Position numbers and translations under genes: made by a program. Of a DNA stretch of 64,000 nucleotides, positions 45,303 through 55,119 are shown in pieces (position 1 is the first letter of the stretch; each line of letters starts with the position of its first letter). Under the pieces are notes generated by a model. It saw nothing but the letters and a program-made list of their open reading frames with translations, was not told the DNA's origin and made no database searches. Origin of the DNA: an uncultured Verrucomicrobiota bacterium (lineage in GTDB: Bacteria > Verrucomicrobiota > Verrucomicrobiia > Limisphaerales > UBA1412); contig CALXMK010000004.1 of NCBI GenBank assembly GCA_944389455.1, positions 78,186 to 142,185 of the forward strand, given 5' to 3'.

Positions 45303-46820
45303 TTATGGATTGAATGGTGGAGGGGTCTGTTTTTCTTTTTGCATGTTATATTCTTTGAGTTTACGGTGGAGAGTGCGGCGGCTAATTCCTAATTTAAGAG
45401 CAGCTTCGGTACGATTGCCGCCGGATTCTTCCAGTGCTTGTTCGATAAGCTGGCGTTCAGCTTCTTTTACGCTAAGGGTGGGCAGATTGGCATCCGAGCT
45501 GTGATAGAGGTGTTGATTGGGAGCTGGGAGGGAGCCGATCGGATTAATAGAGGTCGGAGATTTAGAAGTGAGTGTATGTAAAGCGGCAGAGCCGGATGAT
45601 TCGTATCCGGTAGGGACTGAAAGAAATGTGTTGGCTTGGGGAGTGCGGATTCTGGGGGGAAGATCTTGAGCCTGAACTGTAGAGCCGGCACAGAAGATAA
45701 CGGCGTGTTCCATACAGGAACGAAGTTCTCGAATGTTGCCGGGCCAGGAATATTCCTGGAGTATTTTCAGAGTTTCGCGACTAAGTTGAGAGACGTTTTT
45801 ATTGTTTTCACGGGAAAATTCCCTCAGAAACCGTGAGGCTAACAGTGGAATATCTTCGGAGCGTTCTCTTAGAGGGGGCATAATAATTTCTACAACCCGA
45901 AGTCGGAAGAAGAGGTCTTCCCGAAAGGTTCCTTCGTGAACCATTCTCTCCAGGTCTTTATTAGTAGCAGTGATCAGACGCACGTCGGAGGTAAGTGTCT
46001 TATTAGATCCGACTCTCTCGAAAGTGTGTTCTCCCAGGAAACGGAGGAGCTTAATTTGGGTAGAGGGATCGATTTCACCAATTTCATCCAGAAAGAGAGT
46101 TCCTCCGTTGGCTTGTTCAAAGCGTCCAATCCTCCGCTCCGTGGCTCCAGTGAAAGACCCTTTTTCATGACCAAAGAGTTCACTTTCCAACAGGTTGGCA
46201 TTAAGTGCAGCGCAATGAGTGGTAATCATAGGGGCTCGAGCGCGAGGACTGAGCTGGTGAATGGCTTTGGCAATCAATTCCTTACCGGTACCACTTTCCC
46301 CGCGGATAAGAATAGTGGCACGAGTAGGGGCAACTTGGCGGACAATATCCAGAATTTTCAGTAAAGCCGGAGATTGACCGATGATGTTTTCCATTCCAAA
46401 ACGCTGATCCAGATGTTGATGAAGAGTGGTATTTTCTTGTTCCAGTTTGCGGCTGCGCAAAGCTCGGTTAATGCGCATTTCCAGTTCATCAATCTGCATT
46501 CTTCCTTTGGAAATATAGTCGTCTGCTCCTTCTTTCATTGCTTCGACGGCGATATCTTCTGAGCCATAGGCTGTCATCAGAATACAGACCGGAGCGTGTG
46601 GAAGGCTTTTGGCGCGGCGGATAATCTTTAAACCATCTTCTTTATCCGCCATGCGCAAGTCTGTTAAAATGACGTCAAAGTCTTCTTCTTCAAGCATTTG
46701 AAGAGCAGATTTGAGGTCTTGAGCCATATAAGTATCAAAGTGATCTTCTAATGATGCATTAAGTCCTTCACGAGCGGAGCGTTCATCATCGACAATTAGG
46801 ATTCTCGGCATTTTCAGCAT
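45303..46820 (-). CDS. Sigma-54-dependent response regulator (NtrC family)
   Basis: Residues about 4-120 are a receiver domain (RILIVDDERSAREG; phospho-Asp in VILTDLRMADKEDG). An AAA+ activator domain follows with Walker A RGESGTGKELIAKAI, GSFTGATER in place of the canonical GAFTGA loop, and Walker B GGTLFLDEIGEID. The C-terminal Fis-type HTH is EESGGNRTEAALKLGISRRTLHRKLKEYN. It activates sigma-54 promoters when phosphorylated, presumably by the kinase that overlaps its start by 7 bp. The stop lies 39 bp before the GT39 gene, making the exopolysaccharide genes the likely target or at least co-transcribed. Confidence 0.94.
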   Translation of the reverse strand: MLKMPRILIVDDERSAREGLNASLEDHFDTYMAQDLKSALQMLEEEDFDVILTDLRMADKEDGLKIIRRAKSLPHAPVCILMTAYGSEDIAVEAMKEGADDYISKGRMQIDELEMRINRALRSRKLEQENTTLHQHLDQRFGMENIIGQSPALLKILDIVRQVAPTRATILIRGESGTGKELIAKAIHQLSPRARAPMITTHCAALNANLLESELFGHEKGSFTGATERRIGRFEQANGGTLFLDEIGEIDPSTQIKLLRFLGEHTFERVGSNKTLTSDVRLITATNKDLERMVHEGTFREDLFFRLRVVEIIMPPLRERSEDIPLLASRFLREFSRENNKNVSQLSRETLKILQEYSWPGNIRELRSCMEHAVIFCAGSTVQAQDLPPRIRTPQANTFLSVPTGYESSGSAALHTLTSKSPTSINPIGSLPAPNQHLYHSSDANLPTLSVKEAERQLIEQALEESGGNRTEAALKLGISRRTLHRKLKEYNMQKEKQTPPPFNP

Positions 46821-48187
46821 GAGGAAGTATTTGCTCCTTTCTGAGCCAGCATTCGGGGCTCCGGTTTGGTTAGAGGAAGAAAAATTCTGAATTCCGTTCC
46901 GTGTCCTTCTTGGCTTTCTATTTCAATTCGTCCTTGATGGGCACGAATAATCCTTTGAACGATCATTAATCCTAATCCAGAGCCATTTTTGCGTGTGGTG
47001 AAGAAGGGGGTGAAGAGGTTCTTGATTTGTTCAGGGGACATTCCTTTGCCGGTATCAATTATGGAGACCCAGATCCAATGGACATTTTGCCGAGTCCGCA
47101 GTGTTAGTTTGCCTCCATTAGGCATAACTTGGAGAGCGTTTTTGATGAGGTTGACAAGGACTTGTTTAATTTGTTGAACATCAAATGGAGCCACAGCCAA
47201 GTCATTAAGCAGGTCAAGTTCTAAAAACATTCCCCTGTTTTCGATTTCTGGCTCTAGCAGAGCGATTACATCTCGGATAGTATCATTGAGGTGGGCCAGG
47301 GTAAGTTTAGGCGGAGTGGGACGCATAGCCTGGAGAAATTGAGTGGTAATGTAATCCAGACGATTGATTTCTCCATGTGATATTTTCAAATAGGAATCGA
47401 GTTTAGCAATAAAGGGGGAAATTTCTTGGAGAACTTCTTTGAGAGTGGAATCTTTCCCGGCCGAGCCGGAAGGTGTATTGAGAGCAGTTTCCATCTTACG
47501 AAGTTCACGTTTCATCAACTGAAGGTGAATACTCAGTGCACTGAGTGGATTTCCTATTTCATGGGCTACACTGGCTGCAAGCAAAGTAAGAGCTGCTACA
47601 CGCTCGCTTTCCACAGCTTCCTCAGTTTTTTTTCGTGTTTCAGTGGTGTCATGCAAGACCATTGCGATTCGCTCTTCTCCTTCGCCGGTTTCAGGAAGTC
47701 GGGCAATTTCCAAGCGGATAAAACGCCGAATGGGGTAGTAGATTTCCAGCTCTTGACGTTGGAAAATGCCGCTGCGGCCGGACGCAGCAATTATTAAGTC
47801 TTGCCAATTTAAATCGGGAAGGTAAGGGAGGATTTCGTGGTCGATCTCTCGTTCTTCGGGAATGCCCAAGAGATGGATAGCCGCTTGGTTGGCTTGAAGG
47901 ATTCGTGCAGAAGAGTCGGTAATAACAACGCCATCGTCAATGGTGTTAAAGAGGATTTCAAAGAATTCATGTTCATTTGCCAGACGGCGAATCACTGTTT
48001 TGAGTTCTTTTGAAGAAAGTTTATCCAAGCGTTCCAGAGCTCGGTCTAAAAAACGGCTATGTCCTCGATGTGAGGAGGTTTGAGTAGAATAAGGGTAGGT
48101 ATTCATCTGGGATGTTGTGTGTTGCGGAGGATAATCAGCGGAGAAGTCTGTGTTTACTTTGAAAGAATAATCGGTTTTTAAAGCCAT
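46814..48187 (-). CDS. NtrB-like PAS sensor histidine kinase (soluble)
   Basis: No membrane segment is present, so it acts in the cytosol. A PAS domain (FNTIDDGVVITDSSARILQANQ, about residues 80-190) is followed by a HisKA helix with the phosphorylated His in VAHEIGNPLSALSIHLQ near residue 220, and an ATPase domain with QVLVNLIKNALQV (N box), DTGKGMSPEQIK (G1), FTTRKNGSGLGL (G2). The order matches NtrB/AtoS-type kinases feeding sigma-54 activators. It overlaps both neighbours: corA by 10 bp before, the regulator by 7 bp after. Confidence 0.94.
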   Translation of the reverse strand: MALKTDYSFKVNTDFSADYPPQHTTSQMNTYPYSTQTSSHRGHSRFLDRALERLDKLSSKELKTVIRRLANEHEFFEILFNTIDDGVVITDSSARILQANQAAIHLLGIPEEREIDHEILPYLPDLNWQDLIIAASGRSGIFQRQELEIYYPIRRFIRLEIARLPETGEGEERIAMVLHDTTETRKKTEEAVESERVAALTLLAASVAHEIGNPLSALSIHLQLMKRELRKMETALNTPSGSAGKDSTLKEVLQEISPFIAKLDSYLKISHGEINRLDYITTQFLQAMRPTPPKLTLAHLNDTIRDVIALLEPEIENRGMFLELDLLNDLAVAPFDVQQIKQVLVNLIKNALQVMPNGGKLTLRTRQNVHWIWVSIIDTGKGMSPEQIKNLFTPFFTTRKNGSGLGLMIVQRIIRAHQGRIEIESQEGHGTEFRIFLPLTKPEPRMLAQKGANTSSC

Positions 48188-49179
48188 TTTTTCTTCCGGA
48201 TATAGAGAAAGATTAGAAGTGTGGCTACAATATTTACACCCCAGACCCAGTAAATACTGCTGGAATCAGTGGAGCTAATTTCCGGAAAGGTTATATTCAT
48301 CCCATACCATCCACCAATAAGCATGGTGGGAGTAGTAAGAATGGTAAAAAGGGTAAGGACTTTGATGATTTCACTGGTGCGATTATTGACCATATTCAGG
48401 TAAACTTGGAGGATATTAGTCAGAGAGTCAGTGTAGCCAGAGGCAATATCATTAAAATGGGAGAGCCTATCATAAACATCTCGATAATAAGGAAGTAGAT
48501 TAGGTTTTATCATTTTAAATTCTCCCCGTCCCAATCGGGCTAGAACTTCTTTTTGAGGCATAATGATTTGTTTGAGATGATAGACTTCTTTTTTAGTTTT
48601 AATGATATTGTTAAGGACGGATTTATCCTCTTCGTTCAAAACAACATCTTCGAGAGCAGCTACTTCATTGGAGAGTTCATCGACTGCAGGACTATAATGT
48701 TCAATAATGGCATCCATGAGTGTGTGTGCCAGATGATCTGGAGTGCGGACTGTTAGGTTACCGGCTTTTTCGCAGCGTTGGGCGATGTTGAGGATGGCTT
48801 TCAGTGTAACATAGTGAAAGGTGACAATAAAGTTTTTGCCTATAAAAAAGTTCATTTCACTGGTATCAAAGACTCCATCTTGACGGCTGTAATCGACGGC
48901 GTGAAGTACTACAAAGAGGTATGGATTGAATTTGTCACCATCTTTGGGGATGTATTCGTCGAGTTTCGGGCTGGGACTGATCTGAATGCAGTCTTCAATA
49001 GAAAGGGGATGAAAATGAAAAACGTCCTCTAGAACGAATTTTATTTCATGAGAGGTGGGATTTTCCATATCGACCCATAGGAAGAGATTAGTATCAGTCA
49101 GCAGAGTCGGCATCAAAAATGGCTCAAGATTCTTAGTATGCAGACGTCCCTGAGAAGTGAAAGCATAAGATCGCATCAT
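48178..49179 (-). CDS. corA: CorA-family magnesium/cobalt transporter
   Basis: A pentameric inner-membrane channel for Mg2+ (and Co2+/Ni2+). The cytosolic N-terminal domain (SHEIKFVLEDVFHFHPLSIEDC) and long stalk helix are followed by two C-terminal helices with the selectivity signature YGMNITFPE at about residue 295. The 333-aa length is typical. A promoter (49292-49320) is about 110 bp upstream, making corA the first gene of the run. The 3' end overlaps the histidine kinase start by 10 bp, an uncommon pairing. Confidence 0.93.
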   Translation of the reverse strand: MMRSYAFTSQGRLHTKNLEPFLMPTLLTDTNLFLWVDMENPTSHEIKFVLEDVFHFHPLSIEDCIQISPSPKLDEYIPKDGDKFNPYLFVVLHAVDYSRQDGVFDTSEMNFFIGKNFIVTFHYVTLKAILNIAQRCEKAGNLTVRTPDHLAHTLMDAIIEHYSPAVDELSNEVAALEDVVLNEEDKSVLNNIIKTKKEVYHLKQIIMPQKEVLARLGRGEFKMIKPNLLPYYRDVYDRLSHFNDIASGYTDSLTNILQVYLNMVNNRTSEIIKVLTLFTILTTPTMLIGGWYGMNITFPEISSTDSSSIYWVWGVNIVATLLIFLYIRKKKWL

Positions 49180-49571
49180 AAGCGTAAATACTTGAAACAG
49201 TCAATGTATTAGAGTGATTTAATTCTGATAGAATATCTCCCATAGATAATTTACCAGCTTTTAATAGCGACACTTTGTCACACAACTTCATTCTATACCT
49301 CTTGCAAAAGAACGTCAAGAAAAGGCTGAGACTTGTTGCTTATGAGGAAAGATGGAGTTTGAAAGGAAAAGTTTTTTGGTTTCACAGAATAAATGAGTGG
49401 AAAATTCTTGAAGATAGGCACACATCGTTTATAGAATAAGTCTGTCTGGAGAGGGCAAAAAGTCTGCCATTTCTAAATAGGATTTAGAAATAGTACTGTT
49501 CTTGTAAAAGAGGGGATAAGAGCAGGGAAAGTTTTAAACTAGTTGAATGAGGCCTTGAAGGACATTTTGTA
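49180..49571. other. Divergent spacer between corA and the LRR gene
   Basis: About 390 bp, no ORF. It contains the corA promoter described separately and should hold the promoter of the plus-strand LRR gene, for which I cannot pick a convincing -35/-10. Confidence 0.5.
49292..49320 (-). promoter_or_regulatory. Sigma-70-type promoter of the corA run
   Basis: On the minus strand -35 TTGACG (49315-49320), 17-nt spacer, -10 TAGAAT (49292-49297). This leaves a leader of about 107 nt before the corA ATG, long enough for a regulatory fold, although I recognise no known magnesium riboswitch in it. Confidence 0.55.
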
Positions 49572-50990
49572 ATGAACGCGATAGAGTCAATAACGATTGG
49601 GCCGTTAACCTATCGGCTGAAGTATTCTGGGAATTATGCTGTTGATTGTGAGGTTTCCGCTTGTGATAGAGATTATCATGGAGAAATAAATATCCCATTT
49701 TTTTTGGAATTAGAGCAAGAGTTCCAACAGTGTCCCATAACGCGGATTGGAAAAGGTGCTTTCGCTAATTGCAAAGGGATTACGCGTATTATTATTTCGG
49801 CTGAAGTGACGCAGATTGAGGATGAGGCTTTTCGGTACTGCACTAAGGTCAAAGAGATAAAATTGCCTGCAGGATTAAAAGAGATAGGTGCGGAAGCTTT
49901 TAAATATTGTTGCTGTTTGAGTGCTGTTCAGATTCCGGAAGGTGTTACTCGGATAGGAGCAGAGGCTTTTCAATATTGTTCTCTTTTGGAAGAGGTGGTT
50001 TTACCTAGTGGGATAGATTCAATTGGAGTAAATTCTTTTGATAGTTGTGTAAAGCTTTCTCGGTTTGTTATAGGTGATGGAGTTAGGGAAATAGAATCAG
50101 GGATTTGCAACGGGTGTGAGTCTCTTTGTGAACTTAGCTTGCCTGATACTGTAACTCGGATAAGTGAGTCTGCATTTTTGGATTGTATTAATTTGGAGAA
50201 GTTATCTCTGCCTCAGAGTTTAAAAGAGATTGCTTCAAGAGCTTTCGCTGGATGTGTAAAAATTAAAGAGTTGAATTTTCCTCAAGGATTGCAAAGGATT
50301 AGTACAAATGCTTTTCAGGGATGTTCTAATTTAAAGAGGATTAATTTACCGGAAGGGTTAAATTATTTGAGCGGTTTTAGCGAATGTTCCAGTTTGGTTG
50401 AATTGAAAATACCTACGAGCGTTCGTTTAATAGGAGAAAGAGCTTTTGCTGGCTGTACGAAGCTCAAAAAAGTGGAAATCCCAAAGGATACGAATATTGG
50501 ATGGTTTTCTTTTACTGGCTGTATCGGTTTAAAAGAACTTATTATTCATGGAGGGGATGGTGTTATTATTAGTTCATTTGCTTTTAGTGATTGTACGGGA
50601 TTGAGCAAGGTTATCATTGAAAATACGATTGATTCTATTAAGGATGGAGCCTTTAGTAATTGTTCATCTTTGACAGAAATTCGTATTCCCTCAGGAACCC
50701 GTGATTTGGAGGGGAATAATGAATATTGTAAGGGAGCCTTTGAGGATTGTTCTTGTCTAACGCGAATTTATATCCCCAATAGCGTTTCCGTCATTAAAAA
50801 GGGAACATTCCGCAATTGTATAAAGCTGAAAGATGTTTATTGTGAGGACAAGGAGCCGGATGTTATTTGGGGGGCTTTCAGAAATTGTCCCAGAACTTTA
50901 ATTATCCATTGGGCAGGGGGAAGTAAGAGCGGTTTTGAAGATTCTCAGGATGACATTGAGAATGATTTGAGAAATAATTTTCTGCTTTAG
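49572..50990 (+). CDS. BspA-like leucine-rich repeat protein (LRR_5)
   Basis: From about residue 45 the protein is a run of some 15 LRR_5 repeats of about 23 residues with the pattern IGxxAFxxCxxLxxIxIPxxV (for example GAEAFKYCCCLSAVQIPEGV, GERAFAGCTKLKKVEIPKDT). BspA-like LRRs are usually surface adhesins or effectors in gut-associated bacteria. This copy has no signal peptide (it begins MNAIESITIGPLTYRLKYS), no anchor and no sorting signal, so it is predicted to be cytosolic or exported by an unknown route. It is monocistronic with a strong terminator. Confidence 0.88.
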   Translation: MNAIESITIGPLTYRLKYSGNYAVDCEVSACDRDYHGEINIPFFLELEQEFQQCPITRIGKGAFANCKGITRIIISAEVTQIEDEAFRYCTKVKEIKLPAGLKEIGAEAFKYCCCLSAVQIPEGVTRIGAEAFQYCSLLEEVVLPSGIDSIGVNSFDSCVKLSRFVIGDGVREIESGICNGCESLCELSLPDTVTRISESAFLDCINLEKLSLPQSLKEIASRAFAGCVKIKELNFPQGLQRISTNAFQGCSNLKRINLPEGLNYLSGFSECSSLVELKIPTSVRLIGERAFAGCTKLKKVEIPKDTNIGWFSFTGCIGLKELIIHGGDGVIISSFAFSDCTGLSKVIIENTIDSIKDGAFSNCSSLTEIRIPSGTRDLEGNNEYCKGAFEDCSCLTRIYIPNSVSVIKKGTFRNCIKLKDVYCEDKEPDVIWGAFRNCPRTLIIHWAGGSKSGFEDSQDDIENDLRNNFLL

Positions 50991-51010
50991 AGATTTTATT
51001 GTTTTCTTAT

Positions 51011-51055
51011 AAAGATACCCCTGCGGGAAGAAGATCTTTCAGGAGGGGTATCTTT
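51011..51055 (+). terminator. Terminator of the LRR gene
   Basis: AAAGATACCCCT (51011-51022) and AGGGGTATCTTT (51044-51055), perfect 12-bp stem followed by T residues. The converging minus-strand gene ends 43 bp beyond and may share it. Confidence 0.9.
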
Positions 51056-51097
51056 TTATTTTCGAATAGAGATAGATATTGGAGTTTTTTCATATTT

Positions 51098-51562
51098 TTA
51101 GATGAGATTCCGCAGAATTGTGAAAAGAACGATTAGAATCAATGTGGAGATGAGGAGAGATTTTTTTTGTAAAATCCAACAGAGGATTAAATCTGGCTGA
51201 TTATGAAAAACGTTCTTTGTTTGCAAAATCATCAAAGTAAGGAGCAATGGCAGTACGCCTACCCAAAGAGGGTTTAAGCCTAAGGCTGTTAGGAATTCAC
51301 CATGCAGCAGAGCATGGGTAGAACGAAGTATCCCACAGCTTGCACAGAGGAGTCCTGTCTTCTGATAAAGGATGCATTGTGGATAGAAAGTCGAGTTGGT
51401 TTCGGGGTCGAATCGGTAAAGGATTATAATTCCAATTAGGATGCTGAACCAGAGAGCGCAGACTATTATCTTATGGAAAAAAAGGAGCTTTGAGAAGTCT
51501 GAGGTTAAGTGCGTACGCTCCAGCTCGAATGTAGGAGGAAGGGGAGTGTTTGTTTTCAACAC
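51098..51562 (-). CDS. DUF2752 membrane protein
   Basis: Two to four hydrophobic helices in 154 aa with the family motif CILYQKTGLLCASCGILRSTHALLHGEF followed by ALGLNPLW. The GxxCxxCGxxR pattern is the hallmark of DUF2752, whose function is unknown. Its start overlaps the GYF_2 gene's end by 7 bp, so it is translationally coupled and is the last gene of the HlyD operon. Confidence 0.85.
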   Translation of the reverse strand: MLKTNTPLPPTFELERTHLTSDFSKLLFFHKIIVCALWFSILIGIIILYRFDPETNSTFYPQCILYQKTGLLCASCGILRSTHALLHGEFLTALGLNPLWVGVLPLLLTLMILQTKNVFHNQPDLILCWILQKKSLLISTLILIVLFTILRNLI

Positions 51563-52140
51563 CGGAAGAAATGCCCATCAAAATGGAATAAGTCAAAGAA
51601 AGGTTCCCAACAGAAAAATAAAAATGGTATTTGAATGATATTGAGGATAAAGAACAGGGCAGAGATAATCAGAGCGACAATAGCCAGATTCTTATCTTTT
51701 TGATAGGGATTACTTTTAAGATCGAAAAGTGCGATAACAGAAAAAATAAGCGCCAAGATATCTAATGGGAAACAGCAGCAGAATAAGAAATAGAGTGAGA
51801 GAAAGACCCAAGCGGCGATGACCCAAGGATTAGTTTTCTGATAGATGTTCATTTGAGTTGGGTGATGATAAGAGGTTGAAGTAGAATTGTTAGGCTGTTT
51901 GGGAAATTGAGGAGGAGAACCGGTTCCGGTTTGCGAGCCTAAATTTCCACCCATAGGTAATGTGGATTGTAAGACGAAAGAGGAGAAAAGAGGATGAGTA
52001 CCGACTGTTCCCCATTGGTCTGAATTTTCTTCACGAATCAAGGTAGAAGTAATAATTCTACGTTCAGTAATCCATGCGTATACCTCATTTTCACTGATTG
52101 GACCATATTGCTTTTGATCTTTGCCAATGATGTAGTACAT
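51556..52140 (-). CDS. GYF_2-domain membrane protein with DUF4190-like C-terminus
   Basis: The first about 55 residues are a GYF_2 (DUF4339) domain: YYIIGKDQKQYGPISENEVYAWI, a peptide-binding module found in many membrane proteins of Bacteroidetes and PVC bacteria. A Pro/Asn/Gln-rich linker follows, then two hydrophobic helices (LFCCCFPLDILALIFSVIAL, IVALIISALFFILNIIQI) of the DUF4190 type. The pair with DUF2752 is a recurrent arrangement. It is 12 bp after the HlyD gene. Confidence 0.82.
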   Translation of the reverse strand: MYYIIGKDQKQYGPISENEVYAWITERRIITSTLIREENSDQWGTVGTHPLFSSFVLQSTLPMGGNLGSQTGTGSPPQFPKQPNNSTSTSYHHPTQMNIYQKTNPWVIAAWVFLSLYFLFCCCFPLDILALIFSVIALFDLKSNPYQKDKNLAIVALIISALFFILNIIQIPFLFFCWEPFFDLFHFDGHFFRC

Positions 52141-52152
52141 TTCCGTATTTTA

Positions 52153-53250
52153 TTATTTTCTTAACATGATTCCTACAACTTCACCTGGACGAATTTTGAC
52201 TCCTTCAGGGATTTTAAATGAGATAGGCATTCCCATGTCAACTAATTGACTTGTGGAGACACGAGCTAGGCTGTTGGTAATAGGTTCCATGAAGTTGCCA
52301 ACATATTCTACTTCAGTAGTGGCTAAGGTGCGGCGGGAAGTATGTGTAACGATGGTAGCTTGCATCCCCGGAGTAGGATCTACAGAGAAGGGTTGACGAA
52401 GGTAGCCGATTAGACGAGTTGATTCTGAGGCATTGACCATTGCCATAATTTGGCCATCGGCAACAGTTTCACCGGGAGTACACCAAACACCGCTTATAAT
52501 TCCATCAATAGGGGCGGAGAGTATAATCGGGGTTTCGGGGCCCGCTATATTGTCAAGTTTGGTCTGAAGGGAATCGAGTTCCTTTTCCAGTTGACTGTAA
52601 TGGGTATCAATATCAGTTGCGTCTTTTTCGATTGAGAGGCGAAGTTTTTCCACATTTTCGGAAAGCAGTGGCAGCATTTCCTGAAGGTTGGATACGGCAG
52701 CTTGAGCATTGTCATGTGCTGCCAAAGAAATATCATAAAATTCATCAGAGATGTATTTGTCTTTGACCAGCTCTGTAGCGCGAGCTAAATCTTTCTCGGT
52801 GCGGGTCAGTTCTACTTTAGCCTGTTCGAGGTCTATTTTTTTTGCTAAAAGGTCAAGCTTAAGGCTGTAATAATCGGCTTCTGCTCGACGAGTGGAGATA
52901 GAGGATTGTGATTTTTCTGCTTTTGCACTTAAAAGATCTAATTCCATTCGAATAGAATTAAGAGCATTATTAGGATCTGTAAGTTTGAATACAATAAGAG
53001 GATCCCCTGCTTTTACTTGAGAAAAGCGTTCTGCGATAACTTGTTGAACTATTCCATTACCTGGAGCAACTAATTGAGCTTTTACAATTTCAGCCTCTGC
53101 CATCAGAGTGGGAGCGACTCCCGTTTTGCTCCAGAATATCCATGTGATAACAATTAACAGTATTAATACGATCCAAGGTAGATAATCTACTCGAAAATCC
53201 CTCCATAGGAGTTCCTTAGGCGTCGAAATTGGTTCTAGATTTTCTTTCAC
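52153..53250 (-). CDS. HlyD-family membrane-fusion protein
   Basis: One N-terminal transmembrane helix (YLPWIVLILLIVITWIFW) leads to a barrel-sandwich lipoyl-like hybrid (IVKAQLVAPGNGIVQQVIAERFSQVKAGDPL) around a long alpha-helical hairpin (residues about 110-240, rich in Leu/Glu), then the second half (ILSAPIDGIISGVWCTPGETVADGQIM) and a C-terminal beta barrel. The 365-aa chain is a periplasmic adaptor of tripartite efflux or type-1 secretion, but no ABC, MFS or RND partner is encoded here. It is the first gene of a three-gene unit with two uncharacterised membrane proteins. Confidence 0.88.
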   Translation of the reverse strand: MKENLEPISTPKELLWRDFRVDYLPWIVLILLIVITWIFWSKTGVAPTLMAEAEIVKAQLVAPGNGIVQQVIAERFSQVKAGDPLIVFKLTDPNNALNSIRMELDLLSAKAEKSQSSISTRRAEADYYSLKLDLLAKKIDLEQAKVELTRTEKDLARATELVKDKYISDEFYDISLAAHDNAQAAVSNLQEMLPLLSENVEKLRLSIEKDATDIDTHYSQLEKELDSLQTKLDNIAGPETPIILSAPIDGIISGVWCTPGETVADGQIMAMVNASESTRLIGYLRQPFSVDPTPGMQATIVTHTSRRTLATTEVEYVGNFMEPITNSLARVSTSQLVDMGMPISFKIPEGVKIRPGEVVGIMLRK

Positions 53251-54825
<1,575 letters not shown>

Positions 54826-54874
54826 TCTAAAAGTATTTCATATCTAAATAGCTTTAAATTTAAATAGAGCTAAG

Positions 54875-54906
54875 AACGGGTCAGGGATATTCCAGGCCCG
54901 TTTTTT
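54875..54906 (+). terminator. Terminator of the enolase gene
   Basis: AACGGG (54875-54880) pairs with CCCGTT (54897-54902), with partly complementary flanking bases, followed by TTTTT. It lies 50 bp after the stop. Confidence 0.8.
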
Positions 54907-55119
54907 GTTCTTTTTTGAATAAGTGTCTTTAAAGGGCTTCATACTAAGAGTATTTTTATTCCGTAAGAGAATAGAATATTAAAGTAAATTCTGATTTCCA
55001 GAGTGATTTTGAAAGACGAGTGTTCAATTTCTAAACTTATAGGAGATAAAAATTTTTCAGGGCCCATATTGTTTAATGGTGCCCTGATGATAGTTTTTTC
55101 GTAGAGTGTGAAGAGAGTT

